From contig JAIXMG010000008.1 of the NCBI GenBank assembly GCA_025201345.1, positions 558,001 to 622,000 of the forward strand: a DNA stretch of 64,000 nucleotides. Direction: 5' to 3'. Below the pieces are notes generated by a model. The model did no database searches, was not told the origin of the DNA, and saw only the letters and a program-made list of their open reading frames with translations. Source of the stretch: Thamnidium elegans (Eukaryota > Mucoromycota > Mucoromycetes > Mucorales > Mucoraceae). Below are positions 48,626 through 60,848 of the stretch, piece after piece; positions within the stretch are counted from its first letter, which is position 1; every line of letters begins with the position of its first letter. A program made the translations under genes and the position numbers.

Positions 48626-49572
48626 ATGTTGCCAGTAGGGTAATAAAAAAAAGAAGCTTTTTATTACTTTAATAGGGAGAACAATAGAATACGCGTATTA
48701 AAACAATTTTTTATTTTTATAGTCAAAAGAAATTAAATGATGGTATAGATCCAGAAGAATCTGATGATTCTGAAGCCAAACCAGTAAAGAGAAATGGTAG
48801 AAGAAAGATTAAAATTGAATATATTGAAGATAAGAACAGAAGACATATTACATTTTCTAAGCGTAAGGCTGGTATTATGAAGAAAGCGTATGAGTTATCT
48901 ACATTGACTGGAACGCAAGTGTTGCTATTAGTTGTCTCGGAAACTGGACTTGTTTATACTTTTACAACCACTAAATTACAACCTATCGTAACTAAACCAG
49001 AGGGTAAAAATCTTATTCAAACGTGTTTAAATACACCTGATCCAACTATGCAAGACGTAAGTAAAAAAAAAATGATAGTACGCGTTTTTTTTTTTTTTTT
49101 TTGGCATTGATATTGATGCCTTTTATAGATACCGGAGACTAAACTAGAAGATCAATTGTCACCTCAATCTACGGCTACAACTAGTCCAATGTTAAAACCT
49201 TCACCCAACTTGGTTAGACCTGCCAATATTGCTCCTCCTCCCAATCCTCTTCCTACATCTGCTCCTGCAAATACTTATTCACAACCACCTCAAATGTCTA
49301 TGCCACCTTATAATCAGCAACAACATCAACAACAACAACAACAGCAACAACAGCAAAGATATCCAGTTGGTTTCCAAGGTAACTTACCTCAACCATCTCA
49401 ACCTTATCCCCCTCAACAACAACAGTATGGTCAACCTCCTTTCTATCAAGGTCAAAATCAACCTTATCCTGGTAACCCTCAAGGTTACTGGCCAAACAAT
49501 CAACCTCAAAATAATACCTCTCCTAACAGTAACACACAACAGAGACAAAATGTTAAACAAGAACAACCTTAA
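48626..49572 (+). CDS. SRF-type MADS-box transcription factor (Mcm1-like)
   Basis: Three exons: 48626-48639, 48723-49056 and 49129-49572, giving 263 aa. The MADS box (about 27-84) reads GRRKIKIEYIEDKNRRHITF then SKRKAGIMKKAYELSTLTGT, with the SRF/Mcm1-type IEYI and TGTQVLLLVVSETG. An acidic patch precedes it (DPEESDDSEAKPVKRN), as in SRF-type factors. The tail is rich in Pro, Gln and Asn (QQQHQQQQQQQQQQQ), a typical activation region. Such factors bind CArG boxes and work with partners in mating, cell cycle and metabolism in yeasts. The first coding exon is only 14 nt, inferred from phase, so the start is less certain than the rest. It ends 38 bp from the HEM14 stop. Confidence 0.9.
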
Positions 49573-49610
49573 TTTTTTTATTTTTATTTAATAAAATATA
49601 TATATATTAT

Positions 49611-51361
49611 TTATGCTTTTAAAATGACATTTGTATTCCCTTTACTTAATTGAATACTATCTTTAATATCTCTTGTGATATTATTTGCAAGACCTGTAAC
49701 AATCTTTTCCCGAGATCCAAGTGACCCGGACACTAATAATTCTTCTACCAACATGCGACTATTTTTAATACAATCAGGTACACTCACACCCATGTAACTA
49801 GCGCCTGTTAAACTAAGTAAATGACCAAACTTTTTTGCAGTCGCATGATGAAGTTGATAAATACGTTCTTGATGTCCTACTAAATAATGAGGAATACATT
49901 GTTTTTGTAAATTTACTAAACTGTGTGTTGGTTCCTCTTCAATATTTAAAAATTGTTTCATCACTTGACGTGTAGCCTCTAATGCTTGATTAGGATCTAA
50001 TGCATCAATAGGCGTATTGCCAAATATATCTTTCCAATCAGATCCTCCCAACATGGCTGTCACTTTGGTTCTCTTTTGTTGCTCTTCCGGAATTACGTTT
50101 GAGTCAAAAATTACACCGAGTGTACCCGGTACCGGAATCTTTTGTGAGGTGTCTCGGTGAGGTGTAAGGAATCCAAAACCGTCATAACCTAGTTTTACGT
50201 CAGGTTCATAGGCAAAATTAACTACAGCGACGTCGGCAGCAGGGTTATATGACAAATGTGGTAAAGTGTTGGGAATTAATTTGTCCAATGTAAATGACGG
50301 AAGCGTAGATATAACATGATCTGCGTAATACTCGGATTTATTTGTTTTAATCTATTTATAGTAATTTATATATATTCAGTATACACGTATAACACTACTT
50401 TTATATATGTTTTTACCTTGGCTTCGTTATTATTTTCTACAGTGGTGATAGATTGAACTGGATCATTGATAACAAATTCTACATTATCACAGTTCTTTAA
50501 ATACTCATAGATATGTCGAGGTAAAGTTTCTAACCCATCTTTAAACCCAATGATACTCATTTTCTCCATACTGTTATACCAATCAGGGTCACTATCTTTC
50601 GCTCTTACAGCCATACCACGTTCACGCATCGTAGCAGTATTAGCAGCTCCTTTCATCATACCTACTACAACACTACCATAGTTTCTTTCAGCTTCGTACA
50701 ACATGCGAAATGTCGATTGCAATGAAAGTGTCTTGATATCACCTGCATAAACACCATGTGTTAACGCGCCCATTAAATTAATCGCGGTATGTTTATTAAA
50801 TCTTCGTTCCATAAACGAGTAGATGGATTCATCTAGTTGACCGTCTTTGGGTAAACCTTGTTTATCGAATCTGCTGCTGCGAAGGGGTTCTAATGCTCCG
50901 GCTAAGAGAACTGACTTACAGATAGGTGGTTTATTGAATAAGAGAGTGGATAATTTGTTGGGTAAAGTGTTGATTTTTCCATCGTAGTAGATGTAACGGT
51001 TTTGAGCTGATGGATGGTCAGCGGGAATAGTAACTAAACGTTCATCATTTAAATTTAAATGTTGAATCTGTAATATATAATATTAGTATATATAATACAG
51101 GTAATAAAGCGATTTTTTTTTTACCATTTCTAGTAGTAAAGTACCGCTAGGACCTTTAGGACGTAAAGTTCTAGGACCGCTTTCAAACAAGACAGAAGAA
51201 TCATTTGTAGTAGTGTTTAATTTATTAGATTTAATCCAACCTCCTAAACGGTCTTTAGCTTCAATCAAGACAATTTTTGTTGTGGGTGGTGATAAACGTG
51301 CTAAATAGTAAGCGGCTGATAAGCCAGATATACCTCCTCCCAATACTGCAACGCGAGACAT
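49611..51361 (-). CDS. HEM14: Protoporphyrinogen oxidase
   Basis: Three exons: 51361-51125, 51067-50417 and 50351-49611, giving 542 aa, close to yeast Hem14. It oxidises protoporphyrinogen IX to protoporphyrin IX, the penultimate heme step, on the mitochondrial inner membrane. The FAD Rossmann motif VAVLGGGISGLSAAYYL is at the N-terminus, followed by LIEAKDRLGGWIKS and the PPOX hallmark ESGPRTLRPKG. Later blocks include FTLDKLIPNTLPHLSYNPAA and GFGFLTPH. The C-terminal FAD-binding region normally carries GxYxxGVSVPDC; here LTGASYMGVSVPDCIKN is intact. There is no long N-terminal presequence, as is common for PPOX. Confidence 0.95.
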
Positions 51362-52590
51362 TTTTTTTGTTAAAAAAAAAGAGAGAGAAAAGAGGAAAGG
51401 AATAGGTTTATCCAGTGACTTTTTTTTTTTAAAAAAAAGGGGGTGTAACTTTATGCCACCATAAAACATCACAGTCCCACCAGCTAAATTCTTCTTTTGT
51501 AACCAGAAAGGCCTAAAGAGTATTTTGTTTACTTGTAAAAAAAAAAAGGGATTGCCGCATGAATTAAGTACGATAAGTACATATAGATATTTATTAAAAC
51601 AAGTTTTTCTTTCGTATACATACCTGTGCGTGAAGTATAATTTATGAGGCTTTTTCAAAGAGGTTCACTGGCTGAACGAAGCAGCTATTGAAAAGATTCT
51701 CAGTTTCAAGCATTTTCTTCAGCACCACTCAGAGATCCAAGCCGAACGGAGCAAGAGTACAAGCAGAGCAAATAGTTTCAATAACCATCATAAATGAAAA
51801 CTACCCTTTTTATGTATGAAAGCGATACTTCCTTCTTCTTTTCTTTTTTCTCGCTTAATACAGATATATTAACATTAAATATGAAGTTTTCCAATTAATT
51901 ATGAGAAGATGTTTATACTTTCAGGTACGATTTATCCAGCAGTCGATTACTGATACATATATGGCAGCTTTTTGAAAATTATTGCTAAATACCTACCGTA
52001 CATTGTAGTAGTAAAAAAAAAGGAAGAAAGTGTTATCAAGTTATAGCAGAGGACGACATAATTTATAGTCGAATCTAAACAGTACTGAAGTAAATTAAAT
52101 AATTGTTTCATCTTTGCATGTAAAGACTAACAACCAAAGGAGTGTTTTATTCCCCGCTTATTCGAAGACGAAATAAGTAAGGCGTTTGTTGTAGGCAACG
52201 TCACATGTGGTATATTTTCTTTTTCTTTTCTTTCTCCTCCCTTCTTCCTTCTTCTCTGCTTTTTCTTTCTCTCTCTCTCCAAAATATAAACCAACCCTTT
52301 TTTTTTCTCCAAAATATAAACCACACTTCTTTTTTTTTTCTGAATAAAAAAGACATCTAAAAAAAAAAAAAAAAAAAAAGAAAAAGAAAAAGGAAACAAT
52401 TTTTTTTTTTTTGTACGCGCGTTTAATAAGTAAGCAAAACTAGCCCCCCCGCACCCCTCTCTTCCTACCCCTACTCGGTCTATTATTTATTTATTTTTTC
52501 TATTATTATTTTTTTTTCTTTCCCTTTCTTCTCATCTACACTTAAAAAAAAAAAACTTCCATCTCAATACACACAAAAAAAGAATACAAA
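51362..52590. promoter_or_regulatory. Divergent region between HEM14 and the 4E-T-like gene
   Basis: 1.2 kb without accepted genes. A 17-bp unit CTCCAAAATATAAACCA occurs twice, 30 bp apart (52277-52293 and 52307-52323), each followed by a T run. Pyrimidine-rich DNA covers 52210-52560, directly upstream of the 52591 start, and probably lies in its promoter or 5' UTR. Confidence 0.5.
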
Positions 52591-54781
52591 ATGTCAGTTA
52601 TACGATATACAAAAGATGTAATGATCGGGTTACATGACAGCCCTCTTGTACAAAAACCAGAATCTATGCCTTCTTTATCAACTTGGTTTGGGTAAATATT
52701 CATTAAATAGCGTAATGTTGTTCTTTATTCTTTCTAATACATCATATAAACATATAGTGAAGATCCCAATTCACCTACATCTAAAAGTATATTGAATGGT
52801 TCCATTATTACCCGCTCTAGTACAGGTAAAAAAAAACAGTAATGATAAAAACGTGTTATACATACTTACCAGAAAAAAAAATAGATAAAAGTATAATTCT
52901 CGGACCAACTAAAACCAATTTTGCTTCTTCTCTATATGGAGGTTTAAAAAGAACAGATGACGGCTCAAACTTGACGAAAAACCAACAATCATCATCTAGA
53001 CATAATAGACAGGTAAAAAAAAAACATATTCGACCTCACTATCATTACCCTTTTTTTATTTTATTAATGTATAAATAAATATATAGTTGGATAATAATAA
53101 TAATAGTATTAAAGAATACCGCTCACCTCGTGGTCCTTCATATATGGGCGAAAAAGGATTTTCGCACAGATCAGCAGCCGATAAACCATCATCATCAGAC
53201 AGAAAGTATAATAATATGGGTTCACCTCCTCACACTAAAAGAAATGATAGATTCAATAATAACAACAATATAAATGATATCAAGGGCAGAAGAGACCAAC
53301 AATCAAATCGTTCAAACCATAAACACAATAACAATTACCATGAGGATACTGAAAGAGTACCAGAATGGATGGACTATACACCTGAACCTGAAAATGATTC
53401 AAAAGATGACGATATGCAAGCTCAATTTGCTAATGATTTAGAACAATGGAAATCAAATATGAAAAAGAGAGATGGTATAGCTGAACCTGCTGTAAAAACT
53501 GTTGCTGTTGTTGAAAAAAAATTGGAAGAATCACTTTCAACTTTATCTTTGCAACCTCAAGAATCTTTGGCTTTCTTCGAGGAAGAACAACAGCAAAGAA
53601 GAGATAATAAAGGCGGCTCTAGGTTTGCTAAATTCTTTGCTAAACGTGAAGAACCAGAAGAAGTCAATCAGCAGCCTAGGTCTATTAGCTTAAATGATTT
53701 GTTTCAAGGACCTACCTCATCGTCGTCGTCATCGCAAGTACCACAACAACATTATAGGAATCAGCAGTCTATGATGCATCAACAACAACAACAACAACAA
53801 CAACAACAAGCACAACAGCAGGCACTGCAACAACAACAAGCACAACAACAAGCACAACAATTAGCACAACAACAAGCACAGCAACAACAACAACAACAAC
53901 AACATCAACAACAAGCACAACAACAACAACGTGTGTTTTCTGAACAAGACATCTTAAAATCGTTAGGAGCAACAAAAAAGAACCAGGAAATAGTAAATGA
54001 AGATGCTATGGGATTCAACCGAGTACTTCAAATTCTCTCACAGCCTAAACCTTCTCTTCCAAATAACGAAATGTCGCCTCAAATAAATCATGTGAAAGGA
54101 TCACCATCAATGATGACTGGATCACCATCTGATAAATCCTCTACTGTGTCTAATAGATTTGGCAATAATTTACCTACCTCTGTATTACGTCAAATGAGTG
54201 CGCGTTCCTCTGAAGGAAGATCTCCTTCTTTACAATCTACAAAGACTTCTACTACACCAATGGGTTATTCTAATGGTATGAAACTTCAACAACAACAGCA
54301 ACAACAACATATTCCTCCTCATCTTCAACATGGTATGCCTCCTCAACAACAACAACCTTATTTCCCATATCAACAACAGCAGCAACAACAACAATCACAA
54401 CAACCTTATTCACCTGGACCAATGATGGATCAACGTACATTTGAACAATTAGCTCAGTTTAATGGTGAATTACATAGAGGACCACCTCCACCTCATTTTA
54501 ATAACCGTAATGTAACACCCAACAATGAACCCTTTTTACCACATATGATGATGCCTCCTCCTTTACCACCTACAGGTCAGAGACCCATGATGACCCCTCC
54601 TCTTCATTTGCAACAACAACAAATGCAGCTTCATATGCAACCTCAACCACAAAGATTTCCTTTACAACAAAGAGGAGATATGATGATGCCACCTCACGTC
54701 ATGGCTAACGGTAGGGTTTATTTTTCCAACTAAAAAAAAAAAATATAAATATAAATATGTGTATTTAATATTTATATGTTT

Positions 54782-54814
<33 letters not shown>

Positions 54815-54850
54815 CTTTCTTTTTCTTTTTTTTTTTATATCCTCTCTCCT

Positions 54851-54887
<37 letters not shown>

Positions 54888-54970
54888 TATATATATATAT
54901 ATCTGTATATCTTTTATTAGGTATTCCTCCTCCAATGTTTAATAAAAATCCAGGTTGGGAACGTCAATAA
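52591..54970 (+). CDS. 4E-T-like (eIF4E transporter) translational repressor
   Basis: Five exons: 52591-52691, 52758-52825, 52873-53012, 53087-54710 and 54921-54970, giving 660 aa. Near the N-terminus YTKDVMI fits the eIF4E-binding pattern YxxxxL-phi, with Met for Leu. Later come VPEWMDYTPEPE, a helix FANDLEQWKSNMKKRDG, GGSRFAKFFAKRE and SISLNDLFQG; this order resembles 4E-T/EIF4ENIF1-type proteins, which bind eIF4E and act in P-bodies. The middle and C-terminus are very Gln-, Pro- and Ala-rich, with an interrupted polyQ at 53779-53928. The last intron (54711-54920) consists largely of T tracts; its small final exon reads GIPPPMFNKNPGWERQ. Family assignment rests on motif order and short motifs, so it is moderate. 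Confidence 0.7.
53779..53928 (+). repeat. Interrupted CAA/CAG (Gln/Ala) repeat
   Basis: About 50 codons, mostly CAA with CAG, broken by GCA (Ala) and a few Leu and His codons. It is more interrupted and probably older than the pure tract at 15970. Confidence 0.9.
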
Positions 54971-55011
54971 CGACTATTTAAAAAAACTTCAATAAAAATA
55001 TTATTATTTTT

Positions 55012-55849
55012 TTATGCAATTTGAATAGGGCTAAAAGCAATAGTACAAATAGTAGAACCAGATTGTCCACCGAATTGGAAAACAGGGTACTTGACACTTG
55101 AATGGAAAGTAAAGTCTACATAAAAAAAGAAGGGGGATGTTACTTTTTTTTTGTAGCCACGTCAAAAAAAATAAAAAATAAACAACTTACATTGTTTGAA
55201 ATTCTCAATCAATTCTTCTTTTGTCCAGTTACAGCTAGTAATCAAGAACAACCCATTAGGATCAATCATTCTATGAACAGATTCAACATATTTCTCTCTA
55301 GGTCCATCGACGCCTTCTTTTTTAGCTTGCACTTGATCAGGATGTAAAGAAATGGCATCATAAGTACCTTTATCCAACACTATCTGATACTGCTCTTGAA
55401 ACCAATCAGGGTTAGAAAGGAAATCAACTGCATCGTATTGAATCCATTCTAACTCTCTATCTTTGGCAACTGATTTAGCTAATGTAATGGCAGATTCAGA
55501 GTAATCAATACCATGAAGGTTCTTGAATCCTTCATTACTTAATTCTAACAGTAAATGACCGTTACCGCAACCCAAGTCGATAATACGTGTATTAGGGTCG
55601 CTGACATGTTCAGCTACCCAATCAACCATCTTTTCTACGCTGTCTTCGCCAAACCAGATTTCTCCAATGTCACCAATTTCTTGAAAGTTGTCGTTTTCAC
55701 GATCGTAGACGGTGTCCCAACTAATTGATACTGTTAGTTTCTTCTTTTTTCTTTTTTATTTAATGTATATGTGTTTATGAAGAGATACTTTACTAGGATT
55801 TTGTGCCTAACTTTGATGCTTCGAAATCTTGTGCCTCGGGAAATTCCAT
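55012..55849 (-). CDS. EFM4: eEF1A lysine methyltransferase Efm4/EEF1AKMT2-like
   Basis: Three exons: 55849-55794, 55720-55191 and 55115-55012, giving 229 aa. The SAM-binding motif I is IIDLGCGNGHLLLELS. Other blocks are SKLGTKSYWDTVYDREN, EIWFGEDS, GIDYSESAITLAK, VLDKGTYDAIS and FQFGGQSGSTICTIAF. This set and order match yeast Efm4 and human METTL10/EEF1AKMT2, which methylate a lysine of elongation factor 1A. Exon 2 begins after ATTAG, which rebuilds the conserved Tyr-Trp-Asp. It converges on the 4E-T-like gene with 41 bp between stops. Confidence 0.9.
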
Positions 55850-56376
55850 TTTTTGTGCGTTTGAAAGGAAGAAAAAGGTTTTTTTTTATATATATATAAT
55901 TCATTCCCCGTGTATATATGTCTTCTCGATTTCGTTAATTGAAATAAAAGGATATACTGTGAGTTACATCTATTCCTTATTAAAAATAATGCTGGACGTA
56001 TTACTGCTAAATATTTAAGATGTAAGATGTCCCTCCTAGATAATAATCTATATTAAATTATTGTTCTAGACACTTACACTACAATTTGTTTTATACGCGT
56101 TAGTAGTGATAAAAAAAAACCTGTACGCTTTTTCTTTTTAAAAGTTTTTACGAAGTTTGTTTCAAAGAGTTTATTATATTTATGTTATCAGTATATATAG
56201 TCTAATAAAATATCTCGCCATGACAATCCCTCAATTAATTCAATACAAAAAAGTCACCTTCTAATATACAAAAACATCCAACTCGAAAAAAAAATTGAAA
56301 TTTTTGTTAGCCAACAAGGTTTTTTTTTAAAAAAAAGCAGAAGTCCCGGGGTGAAAGATTTAAAAGGTGCTCAAAC
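55850..56376. other. Intergenic between EFM4 start and CHL4 end
   Basis: 527 bp, AT-rich, no gene. It contains ACGCGT near 56095 and a T9/A8 inverted run near 56320. It is the EFM4 upstream region. Confidence 0.4.
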
Positions 56377-57878
56377 TTAAAACATTGGGTTTTTTCTATA
56401 AGCAGGTTCATTCCTATCATCTTCTTCATCTTCTTCTGTGAAAACACCATCAGAAGTAACAGTTACGTTTTTAGTGCCCGAGATACCAACACCTTCTAAC
56501 CAAACAGGTGCAGGCAATTCTATCAACCCATGTCTAATCATATCCCTAATACCTTCAGCCACATTAAACCCTTCCATGTCAATGGTTATATTGACAACGT
56601 CGTCAGCATAATTATGTTCTTGAAGCTCTGTGTTAGGCTGAAAGGGTACATTCAAATTGATCTGAAGTGATCTATGACCTGACATTGGTCTCCATCCGAT
56701 GCTATTCTTCAGATTATCAATCCTATCTTCAAGTTCATCTATATCAATAGGCACAATACGTTTCTTTTGTTCTGTTGATTCATTAGATGTCTTTTTTCTC
56801 TTTTGTTTCACTGAGTCATTATTATTATCATCATCATCATCATCATTATCATCATCAAATACATGTTGCCTCTTCTGTCTAATATCCAATGGGTTTGCAT
56901 CCAATTGCTTATTTCCGATATCTTTAAAGATACTTTTTGATTCTTTATAAATTGCTAAATCCTTTACATCTTTGATAGATTGAACATGCATAGCTTTAAA
57001 GATAAAAGAGGCAGCACCAAAGGTTTCCAATAAAGCTTCTTTAAAGTATTTATCATAGGAAGAAAGCCAAACATAATAGGGAGATATCACCAGGTTTGTT
57101 TCTGGAAAATATACCATAAATCCAAATCTCAGGTCGCTGAATACAAGCGGATCCTTACTCTTTTCTGTGATTGCTAAACTAAATAAGAATGTGTCGGTGG
57201 ATCCTTGGTTTTCGGCATAAACGTACTACATAAAAATAAACTTTTTTTTAATTTAAAGCAATTTTATTTTTTTATTTTTGTACGTGTATAACTTACGCAG
57301 TGGAAGAGATTACTTAAATAAGCTTCCATACGAGTTCGAATTTCTTCCATATCCATATTCAATCTAACAATTCTTTTTTCTATTTCACAATTGTTGTCAA
57401 TACATAAAAAAAAATGATATATTTATAAAAGAAAATGATATCTTTACCGTTTGATAATTGTATGGATCTCCAAAGCTTTCTTTTACTTTGTTGGAACACT
57501 ATATATACAAATGAGTTATACGTATCTACACGAAAATATATATATAAAGCTTACTTTTTAGTTTTAAATGGGCAATTTGACAGGCACGATAACCATTAGG
57601 CTTACAATATAAAAATGTTACTACTAGATATACAAGAACTTATACATATAGAAATATATATAGACATATATTACCCAGTCAATCATTCTCATTCTGTCTA
57701 GTATTTGATTTCTATTCAAATGCATGTAGTCTTCTATAGTACTGTCATTACTGTTCAGTTCAGGTACATTTAACCAAAGCTGTATAGTCTCTAATAATTC
57801 AGATTGTTTTAGTCGAAGTAAAGTATTAACTGTGCTGGGTTCACAGTTAATAAATTCTAAATCCTTATTATTAAGCAT
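56377..57878 (-). CDS. CHL4: Kinetochore protein CENP-N/Chl4 (Mis15)
   Basis: Five exons: 57878-57675, 57600-57555, 57498-57448, 57379-57297 and 57225-56377, giving 410 aa. CENP-N/Chl4 is part of the inner-kinetochore CCAN and in animals binds CENP-A nucleosomes. The N-terminal helical region (STVNTLLRLKQSELLETIQL) is followed by MFQQSKRKLWRSIQLS, similar to the CENP-N pyrin-like region. YVYAENQGSTDTFLFSLAIT and FMVYFPETNLVISPYY follow. An acidic insert (DDDNDDDDDDNNND) and basic KQKRKK lie before the C-terminal beta region with INLNVPFQP and GFNVAEGIRDMIRHGLIELP, the typical Chl4/Mis15 ending. An in-frame upstream ATG at 58004 exists, but the intervening sequence is low-complexity. Identification is from pattern, not search. 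Confidence 0.78.
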
Positions 57879-57966
57879 GTTGAAAAAAAAAAAAAAGAAA
57901 AAAAAAGTTAAAAAATCGCTCACTGCTAATTTTAACAACCATAATAAATAAAAAAAAAAACAGGAA

Positions 57967-57972
57967 ACGCGT
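57967..57972. promoter_or_regulatory. ACGCGT (MCB-like) motif upstream of CHL4
   Basis: The palindrome ACGCGT lies about 90 bp upstream of the CHL4 ATG. In yeasts this is the MBF site that drives G1/S genes. A single copy in AT-rich DNA is suggestive only. Confidence 0.3.
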
Positions 57973-58109
57973 TTTGGACTTCGATTTTCATTTTTGAGGG
58001 TCAACCCCTTTTGTTTTTGTTTTTTTGGCCAAAAATTACGATGACTCCGGATCTAGTTTTCCTTTCTTCGTGGAAAAAAAACAAGGATAATGAACTACTC
58101 TTTTAGACG

Positions 58110-58372
58110 CTTTTAATCCATTTTAAATAATATTTCTACTGCGGAAAATGAGAGTGTAATTACTGTTTAAAAATAACTTTCTTTGGACAAAAATGCCGCT
58201 TATTTACGCGACGCGATTTTACCCAGTTTTTTTTTATTTACGTGATTATGTAAAAAGTATTTTTCTATTACTACTTTTAGTTATGGCAATGATTAAAGAT
58301 CTTTATTGTTTATTTATAAATAAAAGTGCTACAACCAAAACTGAACGAGAAAACACCTTATTTCGACACTGT
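58110..58372 (+). repeat. Dispersed repeat, copy B
   Basis: Diverged counterpart of 25770-26020, same orientation, sharing ACTGTTTAAAAATAA, TTTTTCTATTACTA and TTATAAATAAAAG. It overlaps a 65-codon open frame with no recognised product. Confidence 0.6.
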
Positions 58373-60718
58373 CAAAATTATCTTTTTTAGAAGAAATGCC
58401 TGGATGTTCATATAAAAAATAGATACTTTAAAAAAAGGATACTGGGCGAATAGTGATGGATTATAATACTCTAAATAGCTCTTGAACTATTCCAAGCTAC
58501 TGTATAAAAAAATACGTTGTGTATATCCTTCTACAAGAGCTCAAATATTAGAACCATTTTAAGTTCAATTAAAATGGTAAAATGACACACAATTAATTAT
58601 TTTGTAAGATTAATTTCATTACCTTCTCTCTATCATTTAGATTACTATCCTTTTGTTTATGAATAGCATTGGTAGATAATACACTCTTGAATATTATAAG
58701 CTCTTAGTTATACACTTTTTTTATAAATTAAATAAACACATCTCAAATAAATGAAGGCTAACTATTTTTTTTTTTTATTGCTATTATCTCTTTGATTTAT
58801 AACAGTAGACTTCCTAAAATCTATATTTATAAATTTATTCACAACTCAAATAAAGGCATTATAGTGTATTTCATATGTGTAGAACTGGTCAAACTGCTGT
58901 ATAACAGCTTAAATATATACGCTCATAAAAAAATAATTAAAAGATATTATACCAAATAAACCACAAGCGATAATGTAATTGTTCATTGTAGAATGAAGTA
59001 TCAAAAAAAAAATGATTAAAAAAAAAGTAGTTAACTAATTAATTCGGGAAGCACCACTAAGAATACATTCACATATAAAAGAACCATCGGTGTAGTAAGA
59101 AAAGACCATACAATATGTTTGTTCTAATATAAAGACGATCTGTTAAGCAAAAGGGCACATGTAAAAGTATAATATATTATGCATTCTTACCATATGTAAT
59201 TATAAATAATAATGCACAGAAAAAAAAGAAAAAGATGACAGCATTAGTTTATTTATATTAATGTTATTGTTGTCAGTTATTTATATTTTTGGCTCGCCCA
59301 GAAATAAAAAATATGCTTTCGCGCTCTTGACCGAAACGGGGGGGGGGTGGTTAAAAAAAAGACTCAATTCGCATATAAATATCAAACAATTTATAAAAAG
59401 ATTTGACACTGCTTATTTGAATGGGTATTCGTGTCTTGTTGTAAACTTGTGTATTTGTGACCAGAGTTACTTTCTTTTTTTTCTAAAAAAAAAAAAAAAA
59501 AAAAAATGCGTGTAAATAGCGCGGTAGTATACTTTTTTTTTGCTCTTGAACGCATTGTTGGACACGAAAGTCTATTTTATCGAACTGTATGCAATTGTTG
59601 CCATTTTGGAGGTATATTAATTAAACTATATGCCGTGTCTTTTTTTTTTAAAAGCTAACTCAGTTATATATTAGGTATTATGTAATAAGTACTTTTTTTT
59701 TACGAGGTTATAAAAATATGTAGTTAAAGGGGCTCATGAAAAAAGTTTAAATATTTAATAAGTTATAAAATAGAAATATGGCAGTGAGTGCTATTTGTGC
59801 AAGGATAACGTTTGATTAGATCAGCGGCTTTGTTAGGAAAAAAAAAAGTATTCAAGTAATACAGTGTTCCTATGGTTACAGAAAGTAGTCTGCGGTTATT
59901 TCTTTTGACCCACGGCTGTATGAAGTTGCCATGGATCTGTCAAAGTATGTAACAAGAGGGAGGGGGGGGGGGGGAGGTACTATACAAAAAAAAATTGAAG
60001 CACGACAGTTTTTTAAAACGGAATTTCTTTATGGAGGCATTTACAAATCCGGATTTATCAAATACTTTTTACCGTAGTTGGTATATAGTATTTTGTCGTT
60101 TGGGATGTTTTTAAACAAAAATAGAAGCAAGTGATGTTATTATTTAGAGATAAAAGGAATAATTCTATTTATACGCAAAAAATAAAATAAAATAGGAGAC
60201 ACGCTTTAAACTTTTCGGATATTGCAAAAAAAAATCGTTACCCGATAGATTTTTTTTTTTTTTTTTTTAGTGCGAATTACCATGTTTCTTACTCTTGTAA
60301 TACAAATATATATGTGCTTTTTTTTTAATATATAACCTTACCCTGAAAATAAGATGTTAGTAAGAGATTACATAATTTTTATATTGACTTTTTTTTTGTT
60401 ACTGACTTTTAAAAAAAGGATTCGTATGAAATTAAGCGAATTGAAATTAAACTTAAAGACTCGCTTAAAAAGAAGAGACACAAATGCTTAAAAGTGTGAA
60501 AAAAGTGTGAGAGAGGTATGTAAAGTGGTTAATTTATTTTGAGTAACAAACCAGCTGCTATTTTTAATTAAAAAAAAAAAAAAAATTATCTCTTTTTTCA
60601 TTAAAAAAAAAATTAAGAACGAGGGGCCTGCAGAGCAAGCATAATTCACTTACAGCGGAGCCAAGAAAATTTGTTGTATTATGGTTGGATGAAAATGAGA
60701 AACACGAAGGGTCATGAT

Positions 60719-60725
60719 TGAGTCA
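60719..60725 (+). promoter_or_regulatory. TGAGTCA (AP-1/Gcn4-type) site upstream of bZIP gene
   Basis: A perfect TGAGTCA 124 bp upstream of the bZIP ATG, followed by a TATA-like stretch (TTATATATA, 60752-60760). bZIP factors of several classes bind this site; autoregulation is possible but unproven. Confidence 0.45.
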
Positions 60726-60848
60726 CCGCTTTAAGGTTGTCCGACAACTATTTATATATAGTGTGTGTCGTTTCCCCCTTTTTCTCTTTTTTTTTTTTTT
60801 TTTCTTCTTTTCTTTTTTACTTATTTATTAAACACTCTTATACACAAA

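Larger units (their letters stand above)
57973..60848. other. Gene-poor 2.9-kb AT-rich region
   Basis: No gene is supported. It holds copy B of the dispersed repeat, G runs near 59340 and 59961-59974, A/T runs of 20 or more near 59487 and 60250, and the bZIP promoter at its right end. Frames at 58193-58390 (inside the repeat) and 59261-59515 were not accepted. Confidence 0.5.

Noticed and set aside
58193..58390. 65-codon plus-strand frame in the dispersed repeat
   Set aside because: Not conserved as an open frame in copy A, so probably a chance ORF in a decayed repeat.
60765..60848. N-terminal extension of the bZIP protein from the upstream ATG
   Set aside because: It encodes a Phe/Leu run from a T-rich leader and follows the TATA-like stretch by only a few bases; more likely 5' UTR.
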